Counted from the stretch's first letter, positions 1-5,402 are shown. The stretch is DNA of 5,972 bases from Planctomycetota bacterium (GCA_022563055.1 JADFOB010000095.1:1-5972); one strand, 5' to 3'. Translations and numbers: made by a program. Notes: a model not told the origin generated them from the letters alone.

Positions 1-38
1 ACTAAGAGCGGTCTGCGTCGTGGTGTAGCGGCAGCCTC

Positions 39-123
39 CTGTAGCGGCCGCCCCCTGTGGCGGCCGTAGAAGTTCGTACACGCCTCGGCGCTCTACGTCG
101 GCCACAGGGGGCCGACGCTACAG
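39..123. repeat. Pair of inverted palindromic (REP-like) hairpin elements
   Basis: Two 31-base arms (39-69 and 93-123) are inverted copies of each other, matching at 27 of 31 positions and separated by 23 bases. Each arm also folds on its own: 45-52 pairs with 59-66 around a 6-base loop, and 96-103 pairs with 110-117 around a 6-base loop, both with 8 perfect base pairs. The four differences between the arms fall in two paired positions, so each local hairpin stays intact in both copies. The arrangement resembles paired REP/BIME elements. I have seen similar TGTAGCG..CCCCCTGTGG-type sequences between planctomycete genes, but this is from memory. It could also act as a bidirectional terminator for an upstream gene outside the window, although no T-run follows. 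Confidence 0.75.
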
Positions 124-199
124 AGTTTGCGGCACCACGCTACCGAGTCCTGCAACCACGATTCCACCGCCGCCGAAAGTGTCACGTGCGCGGACCGGT

Positions 200-229
200 T
201 TGACCCTGCCCAGAGGTCGCGGATACTAA
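200..229 (+). promoter_or_regulatory. Possible promoter for the sigma-factor gene, implying a leaderless mRNA
   Basis: TTGACC (200-205) matches five of six bases of the -35 consensus. A -10-like stretch lies at 222-229, readable as GATACT (16-base spacer) or TACTAA (18-base spacer). Transcription would start at about 234-236, which is the ATG at 235. There is no good Shine-Dalgarno sequence just before that ATG (AGAGG at 212-216 is 18 bases away), which fits a leaderless transcript. The -10 match is only partial, so this is a hypothesis. Confidence 0.3.
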
Positions 230-234
230 ACAAC

Positions 235-915
235 ATGCCGAGACCATTAGCGACGGAGTCGCCTTCAATACCGGCTCCGACATGCGATCCCAGCGATGAG
301 TTCCTCATAGCCGGCCTGCTCGGCGGTGACGAGGCTGCGCTGGTCAAGCTGATGGACCGGCATGATCGCCTCGTCCGGTACACCGTTTTTCGCATGTCGC
401 GGTCACGCTGCGTACAAGACCCGGCTTGGCTGAGCACGATCGCCTCGGACACCTGGACCGGTCTCGTGCGGTCGCTGCATCGTAACCCCAAGAACCTCCC
501 GAAGTCGCTCAAGAGCTACCTGGTCCGAATCGCGCGGAACAAGTGCATCAGCGCATTACGCGGCGCGCCGCCTCGACACGCATCGCTCGCCGGAGACGAT
601 GAGACATACGGTATTGAAATTGAAGCGTCAACGGATAGCCCGCTCGATCTGATCTCACGGATGGAGGAGTTGGAGACGCTGCGGGCGTGCGTCGCGGAGC
701 TCGAGCCGGATGACCGCCGACTGGCGGGCGAGCTGGAGGCGATTACGGAACGACGCTGGAAGGACGCTGCCGCTACGCTGGGAATGCAGGAGTCAACGCT
801 ACGGTCCCGCTGGAAACGTGTGCTGGACCGGCTTCGCCGCTGCGTTGCGGGAAAAACGGGGGAAGTGCTCGCGCCGGAGACCGAATCCAGCGACCCATGT
901 ATCGGTAGACCATAA
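235..915 (+). CDS. ECF-like sigma-70 family RNA polymerase sigma factor
   Basis: The 226-residue product has the two-domain layout of an ECF sigma factor, which directs RNA polymerase to a set of promoters, usually in response to an envelope or stress signal. Region 2 spans about residues 19-110: an amphipathic start (DEFLIAGLLGGDEAALVKL), a core-binding stretch around DPAWLSTIASDTWTGLVRSL, and the -10-reading helix LKSYLVRIARNKCISALR. Region 4 spans about 144-205 with a helix-turn-helix in WKDAAATLGMQESTLRSRWKR, then a short polar tail. Length is slightly above the usual 170-200. The frame is open upstream to a TTG at 127, but that extension has no sigma homology and starts next to the hairpin repeat, so ATG 235 is preferred. 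The next gene follows after 36 bases in the same direction and is probably co-transcribed; it may be its regulator. The family call is firm. The subgroup and target promoters are unknown. Confidence 0.85.
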   Translation: MPRPLATESPSIPAPTCDPSDEFLIAGLLGGDEAALVKLMDRHDRLVRYTVFRMSRSRCVQDPAWLSTIASDTWTGLVRSLHRNPKNLPKSLKSYLVRIARNKCISALRGAPPRHASLAGDDETYGIEIEASTDSPLDLISRMEELETLRACVAELEPDDRRLAGELEAITERRWKDAAATLGMQESTLRSRWKRVLDRLRRCVAGKTGEVLAPETESSDPCIGRP

Positions 916-951
916 TGTGCGCGCTGGGCGACGCGCGATGAAGGACGGATG

Positions 952-1401
952 ATGAGCGGCGACGAGCAACATGATACGACGCAGTTCGACCCGATCGAGG
1001 GGTCGCTCGAGGAGCTGCGCGCAGCCGAGCAGGCCGGCGTCTTCGGGCACACGCGCGTAGACACCTCGACGCTCGTGAGCGGTCTGGTTCCGCTTGCCGG
1101 GCGTAGGCTGGCGTTGTTTCTTGCCCCGTTGGCGGCGGCCGTCGTGCTGGCTGTGGGCGTGGGTAGCTGGATGTTCATGGCCGAACTCGGAGCCGTCCGC
1201 CATCGAGTGCAGGTGGCAGCGGCTCTGGCGAACCCTCCCCAAGACTCCCGAACGGCAAGCCTGGCTCAGTGCCTTGCGGGGCCGCGCGAACTCGTCGAAG
1301 CCGTGTGCGGGCAGCACGATTACGATTCCGACGGGGACGTCGACCTGGCGGACGTCAGCGCCTATCAACTCGCCTACAGCGGTCCGGCTCGATCCCATTA
1401 G
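952..1401 (+). CDS. Single-pass membrane protein with C-terminal dockerin-like EF-hand, putative sigma-factor regulator
   Basis: The 149-residue product has three parts. Residues 1-50 are hydrophilic, with an acidic helical stretch (EGSLEELRAAEQAG). Residues about 53-77 form one transmembrane helix preceded by GRR, which by the positive-inside rule puts the N-terminus in the cytoplasm. The exported tail ends in AQCLAGP...VCGQHDYDSDGDVDLAD; residues 123-134 match the canonical EF-hand/dockerin loop DxDxDGxxDxxD exactly, followed by VSAYQLAYSG. Tails like this are common in planctomycete secreted proteins. Two ATGs lie in tandem (949 and 952); AAGGA at 941-945 is 6 bases from the second, so 952 is chosen. 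Position directly after an ECF sigma gene and the one-helix topology suggest a membrane-bound regulator of that sigma. No HxxxCxxC zinc anti-sigma motif is present, so the role is inferred from context. A standalone membrane protein of unknown role is the alternative. Confidence 0.75.
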   Translation: MSGDEQHDTTQFDPIEGSLEELRAAEQAGVFGHTRVDTSTLVSGLVPLAGRRLALFLAPLAAAVVLAVGVGSWMFMAELGAVRHRVQVAAALANPPQDSRTASLAQCLAGPRELVEAVCGQHDYDSDGDVDLADVSAYQLAYSGPARSH

Positions 1402-1693
1402 AACTCCGTCGCATGACGACTTCGACCGAGACATGGCGGTGCAGTGGTCCGTCGCCGTGGCGGTGCTCCGGCCCTATTCCCTCCCAGTGATGTAGTACGT
1501 CGTAGTTGCGAAACAGCGTGGGAAGCTCGCCGGGCTTCAAGTAGGTGCGTACGTCGCCATCAGGGCTTTGGAATGAGTTGCGTCCGACGGTTGTCCAGTC
1601 GCGGGCGTACCTGGCGTAGGAATCGTCCGCCGTCGTGAAAGCTGTAGCGAATACAAGTCCCCCAGGGTGGGTCCGTGACACTTCCGGCGGCAC
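1355..1693 (-). pseudogene. C-terminal remnant of a SAM-dependent methyltransferase (TehB-like)
   Basis: The minus-strand frame encodes about 112 residues. Residues 9-98 read as the end of a class I methyltransferase: HPGGLVFATAFTTADDS (the strand after the PGG turn), then GRNSF, a DVRTYLKPGELPTLF helix, and the tail DVLHHWEGIGPEHRHGDGP followed by HRHVSVEVVMRR. I recognise this His-rich tail from TehB-related methyltransferases in planctomycetes and cyanobacteria. The SAM-binding glycine motif and the rest of the N-terminal half are missing. The frame is closed by TGA at 1694-1696 immediately upstream of a GTG codon, exactly where the SPKRKRG-type repeat begins, and only about 140 bases remain before the antiporter gene. 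The 3' end overlaps the EF-hand gene by 47 bases in antisense, and the last 14 or so residues look like read-through. It is most likely a non-functional fragment; expression as a small protein is possible but less likely. Confidence 0.6.
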
Positions 1694-1696
1694 TCA

Positions 1697-1775
1697 TCGG
1701 AGCCCCAAGCGTAAGCGCGGGGTTTCACCGGTTCCGGCGTCGCGATGGTCGCTCCCTGACGGTCGCGGTACGGAA
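1697..1775. repeat. Dispersed intergenic repeat of the planctomycete SPKRKRG type
   Basis: The stretch begins CGGAGCCCCAAGCGTAAGCG and ends near CCTGACGGTCGCGGTACGG. Read on the plus strand it contains SPKRKRGVSPV, a peptide I recognise from many spurious annotations in planctomycete genomes that arise from a dispersed repeat. Its left part folds: CCCC (1703-1706) and GCG (1709-1711) pair with CGC (1716-1718) and GGGG (1719-1722), leaving an AA bulge and a TAAG loop. The left end coincides with the break in the methyltransferase remnant. The exact ends are uncertain, and no second copy lies in the window to define them. Confidence 0.6.
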
Positions 1776-1837
1776 TATCAGCCTCCTACGCCCACCACGG
1801 GGCAGGTCAGCGATCCGTTCCATGTCTTAACCGACTG
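1776..1837. other. Short non-coding gap, nothing recognised
   Basis: These bases between the repeat and the antiporter stop codon contain no gene. The only inverted repeat I found is a weak four-pair stem around the CCCACCACGGGGC stretch, with no T-run on either strand, so I do not call a terminator for the antiporter gene here. Confidence 0.5.
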
Positions 1838-3784
1838 TTATCCGTCGTCGGAAGTCCTGGGCGATGGCCAAGTGGACAGGGCGGACGGCAGTGTCGGTGG
1901 CGGCAACGGTTTGGGCCGCCGGCCGACGATCAGAACGACCAGGAGCAGAATGACGGTACCGGCGCCCCAACCGTAGTACCATGGCTGATCGTAGACGCCG
2001 CATAGGATTTCGCCCACGCCCATCGCGACGACGGCGGTCACCAGAGCGTAGGGCATCTGTGTCCAGACGTGGCTCTCGTGTCGGCACCCGGCTGCCACCG
2101 AGGAGAGAACGGTGGTATCGCTGATGGGCGAGCAGTGGTCGCCGAAGATCGAACCTGCCAGGACGCTTCCAACCGCCGCGTAGAAGAGTTCAAGCGCTTC
2201 GTCCGCCGGCAGTTCCGCGGCAAGGCCCGCTGTGATCGTAACCGTAATGGGGCAGAGGATTCCCATGGTGGCCCACGAAGTACCGGTTGCGAAGGAGATG
2301 CCCGCAGCGGCCAGGAAGATGGCAAGAGGCATCCACTCCGCCGGGAACTCGGCGGCCTGTAGATGGTCGGACACGATCGCTCCGAGCATCAGATCCTGCT
2401 CGACCTGAGAGAGTGCCCAGGCGAGGATGAGAATCACGATGGCGGGAAACATGCGGGCCATTCCGTCAAGCCCGGCGTCAACCGCGTCTTTCGTATTGCA
2501 CGCACGGGTGAGCAGTGTCAGAACGACGGCACTGATGGCTGCCAGCACCGCGCCGTAGAAGATGGCGATGAAGGAGTCGGCATCGCTGAGGATGTCGGAC
2601 GCCCGTTGCCACCAAGCGGTACCGTCAGCGGCGGAGGACGCCTCGCCGGTCGCGGCGAGCCCGGTGCCCACCAGAACACCCACGGTGACGCCGATCAACA
2701 CCAGAACGGGGACCAAGCCCAGCCACCAGCGCGGTGTCGGTTCTTCTTCATCGGTGCGCGGGGCCACTTCGTAAGGTCGTTCCTCCTCACCCGCCAGGGC
2801 AAGGGTCTGTGCCCGCTTCATGGGACCGAAGTCCCGCCCGGTCAGGGAAACCCAGAACACGAGTACCAGCGCAAGAATGGGATAGAAACGGTAGGCGAGA
2901 CTGTGGACAAAAGCGGTCATCGGTTCGACACCCGCCAGGAACTCGGGTCGGGCATCCCCGAGTTGATCCAACCCTTCCCCGATGTACCCCATTTCCGCGC
3001 CGACCCACGTACCGATCAACGCCAGCGACGCCACAGGCGCCGCTGTCGAGTCGACGATGTAAGCGAGCTTGGCGCGAGAGATCTTCAACCGATCGAAGAC
3101 CGATCGCATGGTCGGACCGACGATCATCGTGTTGGCGTAGTCGTCAAAGAAGACGACCAAACCGGCGAACCAGGCCGTCAAGGCGCCGCGACGGGGCGAG
3201 TCGGTATCACCAGCTACCAGTTTCACCAAACCGGCGGTTCCGCCGTTGCGGCCAATGACACCAACCATAAAGCCGATCATTAGTGTGAAGAACATGATCT
3301 TGAGGTGGGCGTAGCCGTAACCCGGATCCAAAACGGCGCCTATGAGATACTTTTCGCACGCGAGTCGAAAACCCCCGATGATGACGTTGCTGTCCGTGTA
3401 GACGGTGCCGGCTTCCAGACACGGCACCATCATGTAAGCACCGGCCAGGATGCCCACGACCAGCGCGGGCACGACCTGCCTGGTGAAGATGGCAAGCAGG
3501 ATGGCAATAGCGGCGGGCAGCAAGACCCAGAGGTCGTAATCCTTGGGATTCTTCGGTGTAGGCGATGCGGTGGATTCGGCGGAGTCGGTGCCACTGTCTT
3601 GCGGCGCGTCGGCGGCGACAATCGTCGTGTGGTTATCCGGTTGGGCGTTGCTGTCCTGGCCACGCGCGGCGACCGGCCACAAGAGCCATGATCCCGCGGA
3701 TCCGACAATGCCGAGCATCAGCGCGAAGCAGACACGCCGGCGAAAATACCCCATGCGCCGTTGGGTCGAGTTCATCCCAATCAC
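1838..3784 (-). CDS. NhaC-family Na+/H+ antiporter with signal-peptide-like N-terminus
   Basis: The 648-residue product is an inner-membrane transporter of the NhaC/ion-transporter type, expected to exchange Na+ (or an organic substrate plus Na+) for protons. Family marks are FFDDYANTMIVGPTMR (about 212-227), YIVDSTAAPVASLALIGTW (about 242-260), GTSWATMGIL (about 501-510) and GDHCSPISDTTVLSS (about 548-562), with about eleven or twelve hydrophobic helices in two halves separated by an acidic loop (about 333-353, rich in Glu). The first 42 or so residues look like a signal peptide (RRMGYFRRR, a hydrophobic core, then VAARG), followed by a Ser/Thr/Asp/Pro-rich linker to about residue 82. The frame opens at TTG 3790, but AGGAG at 3791-3795 touches it directly. 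GTG at 3784 has a 6-base spacing and is chosen; ATG 3775 is 15 bases away. The family assignment is firm, the transported ion or substrate is not. The gene seems to be a single-gene unit. Confidence 0.9.
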   Translation of the reverse strand: MIGMNSTQRRMGYFRRRVCFALMLGIVGSAGSWLLWPVAARGQDSNAQPDNHTTIVAADAPQDSGTDSAESTASPTPKNPKDYDLWVLLPAAIAILLAIFTRQVVPALVVGILAGAYMMVPCLEAGTVYTDSNVIIGGFRLACEKYLIGAVLDPGYGYAHLKIMFFTLMIGFMVGVIGRNGGTAGLVKLVAGDTDSPRRGALTAWFAGLVVFFDDYANTMIVGPTMRSVFDRLKISRAKLAYIVDSTAAPVASLALIGTWVGAEMGYIGEGLDQLGDARPEFLAGVEPMTAFVHSLAYRFYPILALVLVFWVSLTGRDFGPMKRAQTLALAGEEERPYEVAPRTDEEEPTPRWWLGLVPVLVLIGVTVGVLVGTGLAATGEASSAADGTAWWQRASDILSDADSFIAIFYGAVLAAISAVVLTLLTRACNTKDAVDAGLDGMARMFPAIVILILAWALSQVEQDLMLGAIVSDHLQAAEFPAEWMPLAIFLAAAGISFATGTSWATMGILCPITVTITAGLAAELPADEALELFYAAVGSVLAGSIFGDHCSPISDTTVLSSVAAGCRHESHVWTQMPYALVTAVVAMGVGEILCGVYDQPWYYGWGAGTVILLLVVLIVGRRPKPLPPPTLPSALSTWPSPRTSDDG

Positions 3785-3790
3785 GATCAA

Positions 3791-3795
3791 CTCCT
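3791..3795 (-). promoter_or_regulatory. Ribosome binding site deciding the antiporter start
   Basis: AGGAG on the minus strand lies 6 bases before GTG 3784. It lies 0 bases before TTG 3790 and 15 before ATG 3775, so it favours the GTG start. Confidence 0.6.
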
Positions 3796-3920
3796 GTTTT
3801 TAATTAGGACCGTGCATCATTCCGCGACATCTCCGTGGTCGATGCTCCGCGCTGCGGGGTTAATGCCGGTAGAGCCTGCCACGAGTGTACGCCCACCGCC
3901 CCGAAGATCAACATCGTTTC

Positions 3921-3944
3921 CGACCGCTCGCGTGCAAGCGGTCG
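3921..3944. repeat. Perfect 8-pair hairpin
   Basis: CGACCGCT (3921-3928) pairs perfectly with AGCGGTCG (3937-3944) around an 8-base loop. There is no T-run on either side, so it is more like a dispersed palindromic element than an intrinsic terminator. The pattern of an inverted 'ACCGCT' motif around GCGTGCA is one I have seen between planctomycete genes, from memory only. Confidence 0.5.
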
Positions 3945-4093
3945 CAACCCCACATTTCTCACACCGCCAAGAGCGCGGAGAGCCATCAACCGTCAGCGAT
4001 CAGCCGGAATGATGGGTTGATGCCACGTAGCGCGTCGCCGGGAAAGAGATGACACTCCGTGTTGGTTCGGAGCCTCACAGGTTGTAACCCTCT

Positions 4094-4114
4094 GGCTGAT
4101 GGCTGATAGCTGAC
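4094..4114. repeat. Short tandem heptamer repeat (GGCTGAT type)
   Basis: Three adjacent 7-base units read GGCTGAT, GGCTGAT and AGCTGAC. It is probably the remnant of a longer low-complexity array. No function is visible. Confidence 0.55.
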
Positions 4115-4169
4115 AGATTCCTAAACACACTATATCCTGGTGAACGCTCGTTCGTTGGCGGCGATCCCT

Positions 4170-4212
4170 GCTTCTCTTTCCGTCTCCGCGATCTCTGCGC
4201 GCTCCGCGGTGA
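4170..4212. repeat. CT/CG-rich degenerate repeat stretch
   Basis: The stretch reads as overlapping variants of a short unit: CTCCGCG, then CTCTGCGCG, then CTCCGCGGTGAG. Similar CTCTGCG-type strings recur between genes in environmental planctomycete-like genomes, as I remember them. On the opposite strand it resembles the GAGCGCGGAGAG stretch near 3970-3982, so the two may be inverted relatives. Confidence 0.4.
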
Positions 4213-4294
4213 GATATCCGGCCAAACAGGTATTCGCTTGGGGCGTCTAATATTGTCGGCGAACGTGGAAAACCGTCCCAGGCGAGCAATAAAC

Positions 4295-4352
4295 GGGGTC
4301 ACTATCCGAAACATCGTTTATATGGGGTCACTATCCGAAACATCGTTTATAA
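4295..4352. repeat. 29-base tandem direct repeat
   Basis: Two head-to-tail units (4295-4323 and 4324-4352) agree at 28 of 29 bases; each starts GGGGTCACTATCCGAAAC and ends in an AT-rich tail. The single difference, in the last base, together with the following base turns the tail of the second unit into TATAAT. The repeat lies upstream of the YIP1-like gene and could be a duplicated operator or promoter, a recent slippage duplication, or a remnant of a REP-type element. The sequence alone does not decide between these. Confidence 0.85.
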
Positions 4353-4353
4353 T
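4348..4353 (+). promoter_or_regulatory. Candidate -10 box (TATAAT) for the YIP1-like gene
   Basis: A perfect TATAAT sits in an otherwise GC-rich region, about 75 bases before the chosen start of the YIP1-like gene. The hexamer 17 bases upstream is GGGTCA, a poor -35. The first repeat copy has TATATG at the equivalent place. If used, transcription would start near 4360. Confidence 0.4.
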
Positions 4354-4428
4354 GGAGGCGCGAGCGTTCGGTGTCTTTCGGAAGCGTCGAAGCCCACTGT
4401 AGCTGCGTATGTGCGGAAGCGACCGGCG

Positions 4429-5220
4429 ATGGTTGTCGGCATGGTGGATCAAGTGAACGCGGGAATAGAGACGACCGCTGAGGAAGCGGATGGCCTGTGC
4501 GTTCGCCGTCCGGTCGGTCTGCGGGACGTAGCGCTGGTGGTGACCGCGCCGCGATCCGTCTTCGCTCGCGTCGAGGACACGGGCGCCTACGGGTGGGCGC
4601 TCGTGCTGCTGCTCGGTTTGGTCATTTTGATCGGTTACGCCAAGGTGCAGACCGGGCTGATCGACGCCGTGGTCGAGCGACAGACACTGGCGGCTAAGGC
4701 TCAAGTGGAGAAGACGCTGGGGAACCTGGTGGACCGGACACGGCGGCGCGAAGCCATGGTGGAAGTGGAGAAGGACGGCGAGTTCAACAGGCTTATCACC
4801 CGGTTAATGGTGATCGTGGTGGCACCGGTATACTTCCTCGCCTCGTTTCTTCTGATCGCGTCGGTGCTCTATGCGATCGTCGCACTCACGGGACGCAAGC
4901 CGGAATACCAGACGCTGATGTCGATTTGCGTCTACGCCGCGTTCCTCGAAGTCATTGGCTACGCCATCGGATTGGCCATGATGTTCTACTACCGGACGAC
5001 GGAGGTGGGCACGAGCCTCGCTCTGCTGGGCACACCGGGTCAACCGACGGTCTGGGCGGCGGTCGAGCCGTTTCGGATCTGGTTCTGGGTGTTGATGGCG
5101 CTGGGCCTTATCGTCACGCGGCAACTGACGCGGCGCATGGCGATTGTATCGTGTAGTCTGCTGGGTCTTGTCGCATTCGGCGTACGGGTCGGCATCGAGT
5201 ACGCCCAGCTACTGCTCTGA
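4429..5220 (+). CDS. YIP1-like multi-pass membrane protein
   Basis: The 263-residue product has a cytoplasmic N-terminal segment containing GLRDVALVVTAPRSVFARV, the short amphipathic lead-in typical of bacterial YIP1-family proteins. Five hydrophobic segments follow, at about residues 54-72, 126-152, 163-188, 217-230 and 237-262. A charged, probably helical hydrophilic stretch (about 80-122, rich in Glu, Lys and Arg) lies between the first two. YIP1 proteins have no known catalytic role in bacteria; they often sit beside exporter genes. The frame opens at GTG 4411 without a ribosome site; ATG 4429 has GGAAG (4415-4419) 9 bases upstream and is chosen, while ATG 4441 is a weaker option. A periplasmic adaptor gene follows in the same direction after 194 bases, so a shared role in export is plausible but unproven. 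An unrelated membrane protein with the same topology cannot be excluded. Confidence 0.7.
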   Translation: MVVGMVDQVNAGIETTAEEADGLCVRRPVGLRDVALVVTAPRSVFARVEDTGAYGWALVLLLGLVILIGYAKVQTGLIDAVVERQTLAAKAQVEKTLGNLVDRTRRREAMVEVEKDGEFNRLITRLMVIVVAPVYFLASFLLIASVLYAIVALTGRKPEYQTLMSICVYAAFLEVIGYAIGLAMMFYYRTTEVGTSLALLGTPGQPTVWAAVEPFRIWFWVLMALGLIVTRQLTRRMAIVSCSLLGLVAFGVRVGIEYAQLLL

Positions 5221-5262
5221 CACTCGTGAGTCGATGGGTTGCGCGGAGATTGCGATGGGTGC

Positions 5263-5278
5263 CCCCGGCGCGCCGGGG
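5263..5278. repeat. Perfect 16-base GC palindrome after the YIP1-like gene
   Basis: CCCCGGCGCGCCGGGG is identical to its own reverse complement and lies 42 bases after the stop codon of the upstream gene. No T-run follows, so an intrinsic terminator is doubtful. It could be a protein-binding dyad or a processing or pausing hairpin. Confidence 0.6.
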
Positions 5279-5281
5279 CTG

Positions 5282-5374
5282 TTGAGCAGTGTCCGTCTGG
5301 AACTCGACGTCCGCACTGCTCAAGAGCAGTGGCACACATTGACGTTCTGCGTAACTCGCAGAATCAAGACGGAC
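5282..5374 (+). promoter_or_regulatory. Structured leader with mutually exclusive hairpins before the adaptor gene
   Basis: A closed fold is possible: 5291-5298 pairs with 5367-5374 (8 pairs) and encloses two hairpins, 5314-5321 with 5324-5331 (8 complementary bases, so 7 pairs with a 4-base loop) and 5345-5351 with 5357-5363 (7 pairs, 5-base loop). The alternative 5282-5291 with 5314-5323 (10 perfect pairs) competes for the same bases. The fold ends about 40 bases before the ATG of the adaptor gene. It resembles a cis-acting RNA switch in form, but no known riboswitch class was recognised and the pairing could be chance or a mobile repeat. Confidence 0.35.
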
Positions 5375-5402
5375 GGAATACCGGGATGATCGAAAGAACG
5401 AT

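Larger units (their letters stand above)
3785..4428. other. Long divergent intergenic region built of short repeats and hairpins
   Basis: No convincing gene lies in these roughly 640 bases; the short open frames have no recognisable protein character. The region carries an 8-pair hairpin (3921-3944), a GA-rich stretch with GAGCGCGGAGAG (about 3958-3983), a weak 8-base inverted repeat (3984-3991 with 4015-4022), a heptamer repeat (4094-4114), a CTCCGCGATCTCTGCGCG-type stretch (about 4170-4212) and a 29-base tandem duplication (4295-4352). The GA-rich and CT-rich stretches look like inverted relatives of one another. It must also hold the promoters for the divergent antiporter and YIP1-like genes, but only the TATAAT near 4348 stands out. 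Confidence 0.6.

Noticed and set aside
127..234. Upstream extension of the sigma-factor frame from TTG 127
   Set aside because: The extra 36 residues have no sigma-like character, the start is a weak TTG immediately after a repeat, and ATG 235 begins just before the conserved region.
516..1178. Long minus-strand frame opposite the sigma factor and membrane protein
   Set aside because: Composition is Ser/Arg-rich and low in hydrophobic structure, typical of an antisense shadow in GC-rich DNA; the plus-strand genes have clear domains.
799..1434. Second long minus-strand frame over the same genes
   Set aside because: No recognisable domain, and it runs antisense through the sigma HTH and the EF-hand.
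1635..1976. Plus-strand frame containing SPKRKRG
   Set aside because: This peptide arises from a dispersed repeat; the frame also runs into the antisense of the antiporter gene.
2363..3283. 306-residue plus-strand frame inside the antiporter gene
   Set aside because: It is rich in Gly, Arg, His, Asp and Gln without a fold I recognise, and lies entirely opposite a well-supported NhaC-family gene.
3921..3944. Intrinsic terminator
   Set aside because: The hairpin has no T-run on either strand and lies between two divergent genes, where no terminator is needed.
3835..4020. Small open frames in the divergent intergenic region
   Set aside because: No ribosome site or protein-like composition, and they run through repeats and hairpins.
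4295..4352. CRISPR array
   Set aside because: There are only two units and no spacers between them, so it is a tandem duplication.
3785..4428. tRNA or other known structured RNA gene
   Set aside because: I looked for cloverleaf arms and a T-loop motif (GTTCGA-type) with matching acceptor stem and found none.
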